Counted from the first letter of the stretch, positions 7,853 to 17,142 are shown. The stretch is DNA of 64,000 nt from Caulobacter sp. NIBR2454 (GCF_027474405.1 NZ_CP114871.1:2551001-2615000), one strand, 5' to 3'. Notes: generated from the sequence alone by a model not told the origin. Translations and numbers: made by a program.

Positions 7853-7876
7853 CTCATACGATTTTTTTTGTATGAG
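7853..7876. promoter_or_regulatory. Inverted repeat upstream of the restriction operon
   Basis: CTCATAC (7853-7859) and GTATGAG (7870-7876) flank GA followed by eight T residues. It lies 55 bp before the chosen HsdS start in an unusually AT-rich patch (7800-7870). It could be an operator for the operon or part of its promoter. A TTG inside the repeat (7868) would be an alternative start of the first gene. Confidence 0.35.
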
Positions 7877-7930
7877 CTGGCCTCTAACGATTTAGTTGCG
7901 CCAGGCAGACGACCGGCGTATTTCACCGGC

Positions 7931-8482
7931 ATGCCCAGACTGGCCGATCTTGCGTTGATTGTGACTGGCGTCGCTCCGCCAAGCCAAGCCGGTGGTGTGT
8001 GCTTCATCCAAATGAAGGATCTGGACCCTGATCGCCGCGAGTTGGTGCGCCGAGCGGCTCCGACGGCGGGACGAGCAACTCCGGTCAAGCGCGGTGACGT
8101 CCTTATTCCGTCCCGGGGGGAGCGCAACCTAGCAATCCGGCCCGATGCTGAGCTGCTGGGTGCCTATCCGTCACTCGATGTGTATCTGCTTCGGCCCGAC
8201 GAACTCCGGCTGGACCCAGACTATCTCGCGGCCTTCTTGAGCCTGCCGGAAGTCGGTGCGGCGCTTCGCGCCTCCACGGCTGGCGCAAGCCTGCCCAGGA
8301 TTCCAAAAGAGGCGCTCAGCGAGCTCGCAGTTCCCACCCCGCCTCTGGAGCGTCAGCGCGCCATCGGCGGTCTAGCTGCCTGCGCGCGGGAGCACTCGCT
8401 GCTCGCAGCACGCCTTCGTGACGCCGAAGCGCGGCTGGCCGCCGCCTACATCGCGTCCGCGTTTCCAACCATCGAGGCTTAA
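7931..8482 (+). CDS. Half-size type I specificity subunit (one TRD)
   Basis: 183 aa from ATG 7931 (MPRLADLALIVTGVAPP); a TTG start at 7868 would add 21 residues. It has one target-recognition domain (residues 1-145, with QMKDLDPDRR, KRGDVLIPSRG and PRIPKEALSELAVPTPPLERQRAI) followed by one long helix (about 150-183) as in HsdS spacers. Full HsdS proteins have two such units. Its stop abuts the hsdM start without a gap (8482/8483). A second, complete HsdS lies downstream, so this protein may act as a homodimeric or alternative specificity subunit. Confidence is lower for the role than for the family. Confidence 0.8.
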   Translation: MPRLADLALIVTGVAPPSQAGGVCFIQMKDLDPDRRELVRRAAPTAGRATPVKRGDVLIPSRGERNLAIRPDAELLGAYPSLDVYLLRPDELRLDPDYLAAFLSLPEVGAALRASTAGASLPRIPKEALSELAVPTPPLERQRAIGGLAACAREHSLLAARLRDAEARLAAAYIASAFPTIEA

Positions 8483-10048
8483 ATGACCCCTGCTCGACCC
8501 GAAGATGTGCGCAACGTTGTATGGTCTGCCTGCGACACCTTCCGTGGCACTGTGGAGGCGGGTCAGTACAAGGAATACGTCCTCGCCTTCCTTTTCCTGA
8601 AATATATCAGCGACCTCTGGAAGGCGCATGCCTCTGAACATCGCCGCGAGCTTGAGGCCCGCGGCGCCGACCCAGATACGATCGAGCTGCGGGTCACCCG
8701 CTACATGGAGCGGGAGAGATTCAAGCTCCCGACCTACGAGCTGCGCGACAAGGGGGGCCAGGTCGTCGAGACATTCCTGGCTACTTTCGACAGCCTCTAT
8801 GCCCGGCGGACGGCAGACAACATCGGAGAATTAATTAACGAGGTTCTGGAGGCCATCGAGGCGGCCAACGATCCTAAGCTGAAGGGCGTCTTTAGGAACA
8901 TCGACTTCAACTCCGAGAGCAATCTTGGTCAGACCAAGGACCGCAACCGGCGTTTGAAGACGCTGCTGGAGGATTTCGCCACTCTGGAACTCGGAGGTGT
9001 CGGAGAGGATGTCATCGGTGATGCTTACATTTTCCTAATCGAGCGGTTCGCCGCTGACGCTGGTAAGAAGGCGGGCGAATTCTTTACGCCGCGCCAAGTG
9101 TCGAAGCTGCTGGCCCGCTTGGCGGGGCCGAAGCTGGGTGACGAAATCTGCGATCCGGCATGCGGTTCCGGCTCCTTGCTGCTGCGCGCTGGTGAGGAGG
9201 TTGGCGGCGGCAACTATCGGCTCTATGGCCAGGAATCCAATGGCCAGACCCGCGCCCTGGCGCGGATGAACATGTTCCTCCATGGGCAAGACGGTGCCGA
9301 CATCCGCTGGTGCGACACGCTGAACGGTCCAACCTTGATCGAAGGCGACCACCTGAAGCGGTTCGACGTGGTGGTGGCCAACCCGCCATTCAGCCTGGAC
9401 AAGTGGGGTGCCGAGAACGCGGAAAGCGACAAGTATCGCCGTTTCGTTCGAGGTGTGCCGCCCAAGAGCAAGGGCGACTACGCGTTTATTTTGCATATGC
9501 TTGCCATCGCGCGTCCCGGCGAAGGCCGGGTGGCGATGATCGCACCGCACGGCGTCCTTTTCCGGGGAGGCGCCGAAGGCCGCATACGGGAGTCGATCGT
9601 CCGCGACAACCTTCTGGACGTGGTCGTCGGATTGCCCGCTCAACTGTTTCCTACGACAGACATCCCGGTGTGTATCCTCCTGTTCGACCGCGCACGCGAG
9701 AGCGGCGGACGACGAGATCACGAGCGCGACGTACTGTTCATCGACGCCAGTCGCGACTTCGATCCTGGCAAGAAGCAGAATCGTCTGCTGGACGAGGACA
9801 TCAATCGGGTAGTCGCGACCTATCGTGAGCGGCGCGTAATCGATCGTTACTCCCACCGCGCCGATCTGGCTGAGATCGAGAAGAATGGCTTCAATCTGAA
9901 CATCCCCCGATACGTTGACACCTTCGAGCCAGAGCCGGAGATCGACCTGCAAGCGGTGCAGGTTGAAATCCGCGAGCTGGAACGCCAGATCGCTGAGAAC
10001 CGAGGGCGGATGAACGCCTACCTGCGGGAGCTCGGCGTTGACGCGTGA
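8483..10048 (+). CDS. hsdM: Type I DNA methyltransferase subunit HsdM
   Basis: 521 aa, the normal size. The N-terminal HsdM helical domain (1-160, VWSACDTFRGTVEAGQYKEY) is followed by a gamma-type N6-adenine methyltransferase. The SAM-binding motif DPACGSG is at 224-230 and the catalytic NPPF at 300-303. It methylates adenine in the sequence chosen by HsdS, and is also needed by HsdR for cleavage. It starts right after the half HsdS stop and overlaps the next gene by 11 bp, so M and S are translationally coupled. All catalytic motifs are intact. Confidence 0.95.
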   Translation: MTPARPEDVRNVVWSACDTFRGTVEAGQYKEYVLAFLFLKYISDLWKAHASEHRRELEARGADPDTIELRVTRYMERERFKLPTYELRDKGGQVVETFLATFDSLYARRTADNIGELINEVLEAIEAANDPKLKGVFRNIDFNSESNLGQTKDRNRRLKTLLEDFATLELGGVGEDVIGDAYIFLIERFAADAGKKAGEFFTPRQVSKLLARLAGPKLGDEICDPACGSGSLLLRAGEEVGGGNYRLYGQESNGQTRALARMNMFLHGQDGADIRWCDTLNGPTLIEGDHLKRFDVVVANPPFSLDKWGAENAESDKYRRFVRGVPPKSKGDYAFILHMLAIARPGEGRVAMIAPHGVLFRGGAEGRIRESIVRDNLLDVVVGLPAQLFPTTDIPVCILLFDRARESGGRRDHERDVLFIDASRDFDPGKKQNRLLDEDINRVVATYRERRVIDRYSHRADLAEIEKNGFNLNIPRYVDTFEPEPEIDLQAVQVEIRELERQIAENRGRMNAYLRELGVDA

Positions 10049-11309
10049 AGTGTCAGCGGCTCCGCCGCGAGTTCGGTTTGGCCAAATCGCCGAGTTCCGC
10101 AATGGCTTGAACTTTGATTCTGCTGGCACAGGTCAACAAGTAAAGGTCGCTGGTGTTGGCTCCTTTCTCCAGCGGTCCCGGCTCGACGATTTTTCAGACG
10201 CCGCGATAGTCACGGTCCGAGGCGAGGTTCCGGAGGAGAGCCTGCTCAAGGATGGCGACCTGCTCTTCGTGCGCTCAAACGGGAGCAAAGACTTGGTGGG
10301 CCGCTGCGCTGTAGTCTTTCCAGGCAGCGAGCGGGTGGCCTTCTCCGGCTTTACGATAAGAGCCCGGATCACGAGTGACGACGTGGATGGCAGCTATCTT
10401 CTGGCGGTAGCACGCTCGGAGCTCTTCCGACGTGAGCTGCACGAGAAAGGGGCTGGCAGCTCCATCACTAACCTAAGCCAGGAGCTGTTGCGTGAGGTCG
10501 AGGTGCCGCTGCCTGACCTGCCGGTACAGCGCAGGATCGCTTCGGCACTGCGGGCGTGGGATGACGCCATCGATCTCACAGAGCGCCTAGTCGCCGCCAA
10601 ACGTCGGCGTGTGCGCGAAGCGCTAAGACTTCTAGTTTTTGGAAACCGGCCCGCTGAAGATGGAGGGCTATCGCTTGCCGAAAGCCGCGTTGCCGGAACC
10701 GGCCGTTGGCCTATGGGCCGCATAGGCGACTTTGCCTCGGAGAAGTCCCGCCTTAACAGAGCTCAACGCCCATTGCCTGTACTCTCCTGCACGAAACATG
10801 CGGGGTTGGTGCTCTCCCGTGAGTACTTCGGCGGACGCCGAGTGCATTCTGAGGACACGTCAGGTTACAAGATCGTCGAACGCGGAAATTTTGCCTACGC
10901 CACCAACCATCTTGAGGAAGGATCGATCGGTCTTCAGGATATTGTAGAATGTGGCCTTGTCTCGCCCATGTACACGGTGTTTGAGGTCGATCCAGTCCGC
11001 GTCGATCGACACTTTCTCATCTCTGTTCTAAAAACCGAGACATACCGGAGGGTGTTCGAAATGAGCACCTCATCCTCCGTCGATCGAAGAGGAGGCTTGC
11101 GCTGGGCGGATTTCGCCGCGTTGCCCTTCGCACTGCCGCCCATTGAACAGCAAAGACGGATATCGGCGATCCTCTCGGTCATCCAGAACGATCTTTCTGC
11201 CTCGATTAGTTCGCTCGACTGGCTCCGCCTTCAGAAGCGGGGCCTGATGCAAAAGCTGCTGATGGGAACCGACCCACTTACCCAGACATCAGAGTTCAGA
11301 TCCGAATGA
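10038..11309 (+). CDS. hsdS: Type I specificity subunit HsdS (two TRDs)
   Basis: 423 aa with a TTG start inside the end of hsdM. TRD1 covers about 15-165 (FGQIAEFRNGLNFD to LPDLPVQRRIASALRAWDDAID) and ends in a spacer helix. TRD2 covers about 205-385 (GRIGDFASEKSRLN to PPIEQQRRISAILSVIQND) and ends in a second helix. This is the standard two-half HsdS that sets a bipartite recognition sequence. The TTG start implies low translation relative to HsdM. The stop overlaps hsdR (ATGA). TRD sequences evolve fast, so the recognised DNA sequence cannot be read off. Confidence 0.93.
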   Translation: MTREVSAAPPRVRFGQIAEFRNGLNFDSAGTGQQVKVAGVGSFLQRSRLDDFSDAAIVTVRGEVPEESLLKDGDLLFVRSNGSKDLVGRCAVVFPGSERVAFSGFTIRARITSDDVDGSYLLAVARSELFRRELHEKGAGSSITNLSQELLREVEVPLPDLPVQRRIASALRAWDDAIDLTERLVAAKRRRVREALRLLVFGNRPAEDGGLSLAESRVAGTGRWPMGRIGDFASEKSRLNRAQRPLPVLSCTKHAGLVLSREYFGGRRVHSEDTSGYKIVERGNFAYATNHLEEGSIGLQDIVECGLVSPMYTVFEVDPVRVDRHFLISVLKTETYRRVFEMSTSSSVDRRGGLRWADFAALPFALPPIEQQRRISAILSVIQNDLSASISSLDWLRLQKRGLMQKLLMGTDPLTQTSEFRSE

Positions 11310-14300
11310 CCCGCGCTCATTCCCCTGATTTTACGCTGTCTGAGGCTGGTGGTACCCAACTGCAGGCACTACACACTTTGTCGGCATTGGGTTGGCGTTA
11401 CATCCCGCGCGCAGAGGCCGAGCGGCAGCGCCATGGCCGTCGATCTTCGGTGCTGCTCGAAGACGTTCTGGCCGAAAGTCTGTCCCGACTAAACGCCATC
11501 CGCCGCAGCGGCAAGGCGCATCCCTTCTCCGATTCGAACATCGGTGAAGCGATCGCGAGACTGAAGGAAGTCCGATTCGACGGCCTGCTGCGCACCAACG
11601 AGAAGGTTACAGACCTGCTCCAACTGGGCACCGCCTTGCCGCAGCGGGTCGAAGGCGAAATGCGTGAATGGCAGCTCCGCTATATCGATTGGGACGACTG
11701 GCGCGCCAACAGCTTTCACATGACGGCGGAGTTCCCTGTCGAATGGCCCGACGGCGGGGCCATCAGGCCCGACATCGTTCTCTTCGTTAATGGCATTCCC
11801 TTCGCCGTGATCGAGGTGAAGCGGAGCCAAGAGGAGACTGCCCAAGGCATCAGCCAGCACCTACGCAATCAAAAAGCCGATGTCGGCGCGCCAAACTTGT
11901 TCTTCTCCGCCCAGCTACTTATCGCCGCCAACGCCCATGGCCCGCGCTACGCGACCGTGGGAACGCCAGCGAAATTCTGGTCCGCTTGGAAGGAGCGGGA
12001 TGACGATCCTGCCTACGCCGGACAGGTCGTAAATCGCGAGCTGGACGCGATCGAATCGCAGGGAATATTCGCCGACTTCAGCCTCCATCAGGCGAAGCAT
12101 ACCGGCTTGATGAGGTCGGGTGGACGGATAGCGACCTCGTTGGACGAGATGTTGGTGAGTCTCGCTCGCCCGGAGCGGCTGATCGAACTTGCCCGCCGCT
12201 ACGTGCTTTTCGATGGACCATTCAAGAAGATTGCGCGTCACCAGCAATTTTTCGCGGTGCGTGACCTACTAAGACGCGTCGAACGACGTGATGCCCATGG
12301 GCGGCGCGAAGGCGGCGTGGTCTGGCACACGCAAGGTTCGGGCAAGTCGTTGACGATGGTCATGCTCGCTAAGGCTGTGGCCATGACGATTCGGGACGCG
12401 CGATTGGTACTCGTCACCGATCGAACTGACCTAGACAAGCAGATCGCCGACACCTTCCGCGCCACCGGAATGGAGCCTGATCGCGCCCGTAGCGGCGATC
12501 ACTTGGTTGAGCTGGTTGAGAAGCGCACGGCAGTGATCACCACAGTGATCCACAAATTCCGTGCCGCGCTTTCGAAGCGCCAGTTTTCCGATCTTGGATC
12601 GGACATCTTCGTCTTGGTCGACGAAAGCCACCGTAGCCAATACGGCGACCTGGAGAGCCTGCACGCTCGGATGCGTGAAGTGTTTCCGAACGCCTGCCTG
12701 ATCGGATTTACCGGTACGCCAATCGCCAAGAAGGAACGGAACACTTTCCTGAAATTCGGCCGGTTGATTGAGCCGGCCTACAGAATGCGCGACGCGGTGG
12801 AGGATGGCGCGGTTGTCCCGCTGCTCTACGAAGGGCGCCACGTCGAGGAAGACCTCGACGAAGGCGCGATCGACGCTTGGTTCGACCGAGTCACGCGCGG
12901 GCTATCTGACGCCCAGAAAGCCGATCTCAAAAAGAAGATGAGCCGGCCGCGCGTAGTGATGGGCGTGTCCGCGCGACTTCGCTGCATCGCTTTCGATGTG
13001 ACCCGTCACTTCGCCGATAACTTCAAGGGTACCGGCCTCAAGGGCCAAGTGGTCGCGCCGTCCAAGCGCGACGCGAGTGTGCTGAAAACCTTGCTCGACG
13101 AGTTCGGCGAGGTGACCTCCGAAGTCATCATCTCGGCTCCCGACGACCGCGAAGGCGAGCGGGCTGTGGATGAGGAGAACGACGATGAAGTCGTGCGCTT
13201 CTGGCGCAAGATGATGGAGCGCTGGCGGGGAGAGGAGAACTACAACCGGGGCATCGTCGACGCGTTCAAGGCCGGCGGCGATCCCGATCTCCTCATCGTT
13301 GTCGACAAGCTGCTGACAGGGTTCGATGCGCCAAGAAATACCGTCCTGTATCTTGCGCGGCCTCTGCGAGAGCACTCGCTGTTGCAGGCGATCGCAAGAG
13401 TGAACCGCGTGTTCGATGATGACGACGCGCCGCCGAAGCCGTTCGGCTACATCATCGACTACAGCGGTGTGCTTCAGGATTTGGGCGAAGCCTTAACCGC
13501 TAACGACGCGCTTCGAGGTTTCGACGAAGCGGACATCAGTCGGGCCATCACGTCGATCGCTGATGAGGCTCGGACCTTGACGGAAAGGCACGCGGCGTTG
13601 CTCGACTTGTTCGCCGGCGTGTCCAATCGTTTTGACGAGGAGGCTTATGCCAGGGCCCTAGCGGACGAGGCCTTACGCGACGAGTTCTACCGCGCCCTAT
13701 CCGCATTCTCGCGAACTCTCACGGTTGCTGTTGCCTCGCAAACCTTCCTTGACGAGACTCCCCCCGAGCGGCTGGCGCGGTGGAGGGCCGACGAGAAGCG
13801 CTTCATCGCGCTGAGGGCGCATGTGAAAGCCCGCTACGCTGAGTCGGTCGAGTGGTCGGACTATGAGCGGCGCGTCCGGGATGTCCTTGACCAGCACATC
13901 ACCGCTCACGAGGTTATCACTATCGTAGAGCCCCTGTCGCTCTTCGACGATGCGGCAATCGAGGCCGCTCGCGCCGAGGGGCATCGCTCCGACGCGTCGA
14001 TCGCCGACGAGATCGCTCACCGGACTCTGCGGTCAATCGAGGAGAAGTGGCAACAAGATCCGGTCTTCTTCGACCGTTTCTCCAAGCTGATCCGTGAAGC
14101 GATTGAGGCCTTCCGCAAACGTCGCCTGGACGAGCAGGTCTACCTTGAGCAGGTCCGCACCCTCCGAGATCGGATCGAAACAAGAGACGATGATGCTGAC
14201 CCGACCCCTGCGGCGATCAAGGGCAAGGGAAACGAAACGGCATTTTGGGGCATCGCCCAGCGGGAGCTAAAAGCTGCGGGCATAGCCGACGGCGACCTCG

Positions 14301-14533
14301 CTCTTCATGTCGCCCAGTCCGCGACTGAGATCATCGAGAGCCACCGATCAGTTGGCTGGCAGCATGACCGGGATGTTCAAAACCGCATCCGCAACGCCAT
14401 TGACGACTTCTTCTTCGACGATGCGCGCTTGGCTGCGGGAGGCACGCTCCGGCCCGAGGTGATCGACGCGATCACAGAATCTGTGCTCGCGGCTGCGCGG
14501 GTCAGGATGGCGGATGATGGTCGGCTCCGCTGA
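11306..14533 (+). CDS. hsdR: Type I restriction translocase-nuclease HsdR
   Basis: 1075 aa. The N-terminal PD-(D/E)xK nuclease has RPDIVLF (D156) and AVIEVKRSQ (E170, K172). The SF2 motor has Walker A HTQGSGKS at about 341-348, motif II DESH at 439-442, GFTGTPI (motif III) and DKLLTGFDAPRN with ARVNRVF (motifs V and VI). The C-terminal third is the helical region that contacts HsdM. It pumps DNA and cuts unmethylated invaders. The reading frame is intact, so the system should be active. The start overlaps hsdS by 4 bp, and the stop overlaps the next gene by 20 bp. Confidence 0.95.
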   Translation: MTRAHSPDFTLSEAGGTQLQALHTLSALGWRYIPRAEAERQRHGRRSSVLLEDVLAESLSRLNAIRRSGKAHPFSDSNIGEAIARLKEVRFDGLLRTNEKVTDLLQLGTALPQRVEGEMREWQLRYIDWDDWRANSFHMTAEFPVEWPDGGAIRPDIVLFVNGIPFAVIEVKRSQEETAQGISQHLRNQKADVGAPNLFFSAQLLIAANAHGPRYATVGTPAKFWSAWKERDDDPAYAGQVVNRELDAIESQGIFADFSLHQAKHTGLMRSGGRIATSLDEMLVSLARPERLIELARRYVLFDGPFKKIARHQQFFAVRDLLRRVERRDAHGRREGGVVWHTQGSGKSLTMVMLAKAVAMTIRDARLVLVTDRTDLDKQIADTFRATGMEPDRARSGDHLVELVEKRTAVITTVIHKFRAALSKRQFSDLGSDIFVLVDESHRSQYGDLESLHARMREVFPNACLIGFTGTPIAKKERNTFLKFGRLIEPAYRMRDAVEDGAVVPLLYEGRHVEEDLDEGAIDAWFDRVTRGLSDAQKADLKKKMSRPRVVMGVSARLRCIAFDVTRHFADNFKGTGLKGQVVAPSKRDASVLKTLLDEFGEVTSEVIISAPDDREGERAVDEENDDEVVRFWRKMMERWRGEENYNRGIVDAFKAGGDPDLLIVVDKLLTGFDAPRNTVLYLARPLREHSLLQAIARVNRVFDDDDAPPKPFGYIIDYSGVLQDLGEALTANDALRGFDEADISRAITSIADEARTLTERHAALLDLFAGVSNRFDEEAYARALADEALRDEFYRALSAFSRTLTVAVASQTFLDETPPERLARWRADEKRFIALRAHVKARYAESVEWSDYERRVRDVLDQHITAHEVITIVEPLSLFDDAAIEAARAEGHRSDASIADEIAHRTLRSIEEKWQQDPVFFDRFSKLIREAIEAFRKRRLDEQVYLEQVRTLRDRIETRDDDADPTPAAIKGKGNETAFWGIAQRELKAAGIADGDLALHVAQSATEIIESHRSVGWQHDRDVQNRIRNAIDDFFFDDARLAAGGTLRPEVIDAITESVLAAARVRMADDGRLR

Positions 14534-15233
14534 TCTCGAAATCACTTGGGGCCGTCGCTCGCTTCCCTTCACCGTTGTTCGCCAGGACCGAGCCACCCTG
14601 CGGATCAACGTCGTCCCGGAAGGCAAGGTGATCGTCTATGCGCCGGCGCAAGCCAGCGCTGACGAGGTTAAGGCGCGCGTGGCAAGGCGGGGTGGCTGGA
14701 TCGCGCGCCAGCTAGCACACTTCGAACAATGGCGGCCCCGAACCCCGCCCCGGCAGTACGTCAGCGGAGAAACTCATCTTTACTTGGGTAAGCAGTATCG
14801 CTTGCTAGTCATAGAAGCGGAAAAGTCCGGAGTGAGCCTCGACGGCGACAGGATGCGCATGGAGACTCGTTCCGAAGCTACCTACGCCCACCGCCACGCG
14901 ATCCTGCGTCACTGGTACAAACTTCAAGCCCATCGTGTCTTCCCTGTCCGCATCGGCGCGGTCTGGCCAGCCTTCTCATCGAAGTTCGACGGGCGCCCCG
15001 GCTTAATCATCCGCGAGATGAACCAACGCTGGGGAAGCTTCACGCCGAGGGGACGACTGGTCCTCAATACAGAGCTTGTCCGGGCCTCTCCGGAGCTCAT
15101 CGATTATGTGGTAACTCACGAACTGTCCCATGGATTACACCCGGACCATGGCCCGCTCTGGCAGGCGCTGATGTCCGAGAAAATGCCGGACTGGCGCGAT
15201 CGAAAAGCCGCGCTCGAACGACAGCTGCTTTGA
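14514..15233 (+). CDS. YgjP-like (DUF45/M48) metallopeptidase
   Basis: 239 aa. The C-terminal half contains MNQRWGSFTPRGRLVLNTELV and VTHELSHGLHPDHGPLW, an HExxH zinc site plus a third His, as in the YgjP/WLM fold related to SprT. Such genes are frequent last members of type I restriction operons. Their substrate is unknown; turnover of restriction subunits or of protein-DNA adducts has been suggested for related folds. Translation starts 20 bp inside hsdR in another frame, so expression follows HsdR. Confidence 0.88.
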   Translation: MMVGSADLEITWGRRSLPFTVVRQDRATLRINVVPEGKVIVYAPAQASADEVKARVARRGGWIARQLAHFEQWRPRTPPRQYVSGETHLYLGKQYRLLVIEAEKSGVSLDGDRMRMETRSEATYAHRHAILRHWYKLQAHRVFPVRIGAVWPAFSSKFDGRPGLIIREMNQRWGSFTPRGRLVLNTELVRASPELIDYVVTHELSHGLHPDHGPLWQALMSEKMPDWRDRKAALERQLL

Positions 15234-15372
15234 GTCATGCAGTCGACGGGGCGATCTAAACAAGTAGTTTGGAACCTTCGACTCAGTGAGCCGTGAGCTA
15301 TTGCGTCGTGGCTAAACAACTGCTCCTCGAACGTAGCCGTATGTAGCCCCCTCGCGCATCTGCGCCAAAAGC

Positions 15373-15394
15373 AGCCGCCGGGAGGCGGCTTTGA
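15373..15394. terminator. Bidirectional terminator after the restriction operon and integrase
   Basis: AGCCGCC-GGGA-GGCGGCT (15373-15390), followed by TTT on the plus strand and by GCTTTT on the minus strand. It lies between the convergent YgjP-like and integrase genes and can serve both. Confidence 0.65.
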
Positions 15395-15437
15395 TCCGGC
15401 AAGAGCGTCCTCGGACGCGCCGGACCAGTGAAGTGGA

Positions 15438-16928
15438 TTAGCGGCGACGGCCCTTCAGGCCGCCAGCTTCGGCCGTCCTGGCCTTCGCTCCTGGTTTTTG
15501 CAGCGCCTCGGCGCTGTCGGCTTCGTCCTCGCCGACAGCTTCGGCAAGATCCCAACCGCCCATTCCCTGAAGAACGAGGTTGGCGTGCTTGACGGTGTTC
15601 ACATGGCCATAGTGCTCCTCGATCATCTTCACCGAGGTGCCCATTTGTTCCGCCAGGAAATAGACGTCCACGCCTTCGGAGAGCCTGAACGTCGCGTAGG
15701 TGTGGCGGAAGCAGTAGGTGGAGCGCGGCACGCCTGACGCGCCTTCTCTCAAGCCGGCGTTCAACAGCATGTCCTCGATCAAGGCCTGATAGAGGGATTT
15801 GGCCGGCTCCCCAGTGATGGTGGTGAACACTCGATCTTCTGGGCCAAAGATGATCTGAGGCTCCACGCCCTCGGGCGCCGCCTGCTGACGGTAGACCACC
15901 GTGGCTTCGCGGATGCGCTCAAGGTAGTCGCCGACGCTGGGCGGCGCGACCAGGTTGCGGGACTTGCCCTTGCCCTGAACGAACAACACGACCACCTCGC
16001 GCCCGTCGCGATCCTTGGCCATGCTGATATCCCGCCAGCGCAGGTTCTTGGCCTCTGATGGACGCATGCCCGTGTTGCACATGATCAGCATGAAGTTATA
16101 GGCGACCGTCCGATACCAAAGGCTGGACGGCCTTGGCGCATCCTGGACCCACGCGCGGGCGGTGGTGTGCAGGTGACGGTATTCCTCGCGATTGAACTCA
16201 TCGCGTCGGACGGTCTTCAGCTTGGGGCGATCATCGAACCGCTGGCTCGCCGGCACGTAGCGCTTCTTGATGGCGTAGTTCATCACCGCGCCGAAGATCG
16301 ACATCTCAAACCGGATCGTGGAATCGCTGATGAACGCCACTGTGCTGCTCTGGTCCGCCGACGCCTCTGACCTCGGAGGCCGCAGCTTCTTGAAGCCCCG
16401 AGTGCCCATCGCCTTCACGCGGGCGGCGGCATCACGTGCGGCAAAGCCGGCGGCCTGTTCGGCGGAGACTTCTCGAACGCCATTGCGCCGGTTGCGGCCC
16501 GCGCCGTTTTCACGGCGCCAGCCGGGATAACCCGTCCAAAGCTCGTCGCCGATCCGATGCACCTGGATGGAGCCCACATAATCCTCAAGCGCGCCCTCGA
16601 TCACGGCCTTGAGCTTCTTGGGCCGCGCCTTGCTGATCTCGCCTCGGCGCGCCCGCGTCTCCTGGGTGGCCAGGTATTCCTTCGCCACGGCGCGGAAGGG
16701 GTGGTTGAAGACCGGGATGTCGCTTTCGAGGCGGACCCGGACCTTGATCTCCTCCTCGCCGGCCAGATGGCGGGCGACGCCCACGTCGGCGGTCTTCAAG
16801 GAGATCGTCTTGTAACGGTCCGCCTTTGGCACCTTGATGCGGCAGTAGAAATTGCGGTGGTCGACATCGCCGCGCCGGAAGATGATCAGGCCCGGCTTCA
16901 GCACTTCCTTATCGGTCACGAACGGCAT
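15438..16928 (-). CDS. Tyrosine site-specific integrase
   Basis: 496 aa. The start is ATG 16928 with GGAGG about 7 nt upstream; a GTG four codons earlier is part of that ribosome site. An N-terminal arm-binding/SAM-like region is followed by the catalytic domain: Arg in CNTGMRPSEAKNLRW, the RH pair in TYCFRHTYATF, and the nucleophile Tyr in MIEEHYGHVN. The first His of the usual H-x-x-R box is Tyr here, a tolerated variant. It catalyses integration and excision and is the outermost gene of the element. Repeats of TGTGCA upstream (16944, 16955, 16992) could be arm or excisionase sites. No tRNA target is visible. Confidence 0.92.
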   Translation of the reverse strand: MPFVTDKEVLKPGLIIFRRGDVDHRNFYCRIKVPKADRYKTISLKTADVGVARHLAGEEEIKVRVRLESDIPVFNHPFRAVAKEYLATQETRARRGEISKARPKKLKAVIEGALEDYVGSIQVHRIGDELWTGYPGWRRENGAGRNRRNGVREVSAEQAAGFAARDAAARVKAMGTRGFKKLRPPRSEASADQSSTVAFISDSTIRFEMSIFGAVMNYAIKKRYVPASQRFDDRPKLKTVRRDEFNREEYRHLHTTARAWVQDAPRPSSLWYRTVAYNFMLIMCNTGMRPSEAKNLRWRDISMAKDRDGREVVVLFVQGKGKSRNLVAPPSVGDYLERIREATVVYRQQAAPEGVEPQIIFGPEDRVFTTITGEPAKSLYQALIEDMLLNAGLREGASGVPRSTYCFRHTYATFRLSEGVDVYFLAEQMGTSVKMIEEHYGHVNTVKHANLVLQGMGGWDLAEAVGEDEADSAEALQKPGAKARTAEAGGLKGRRR

Positions 16929-17040
16929 CGGAACCTCCACGTTTGTGCAGGTTCTGTGCAGATCGCGGCGCTAAGTCATTGATTAGCCGTAGGTGTGCAT
17001 GGAACGTGCGGGCCAATCATAACAAAAATACCAATTAAAA

Positions 17041-17063
17041 ACAGATATTTATATAATATCTGT
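17041..17063. other. 9-5-9 palindrome, candidate attachment core or terminator
   Basis: ACAGATATT-TATAT-AATATCTGT is a perfect inverted repeat in an AT-rich patch 113 bp beyond the integrase start, at the junction with core chromosome genes. Two 9-bp arms around a 5-7 bp overlap is the usual layout of a tyrosine-recombinase core site. Without the far end of the element this is a hypothesis; an AT-rich protein-binding site is the alternative. Confidence 0.35.
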
Positions 17064-17142
17064 CATCCCGGCGAAGGCCGGGACCCAGATTCATCCACGA
17101 CGTCAGCAGGCTTCATCTGGGCCCCGGCCTTCGCCGGGGTGA
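17062..17142. repeat. REP-like inverted repeat unit
   Basis: TCATCCCGGCGAAGGCCGGG (from 17063) and the near complement CCCCGGCCTTCGCCGGGGTGA (17122-17142) form a long imperfect hairpin, with CCCAGA and TCTGGG extending the stem. This CCGGCGAAGGCCGGG unit is a widespread dispersed palindrome in alphaproteobacterial intergenic DNA. It sits just before uup and may form mRNA structure. Confidence 0.75.
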
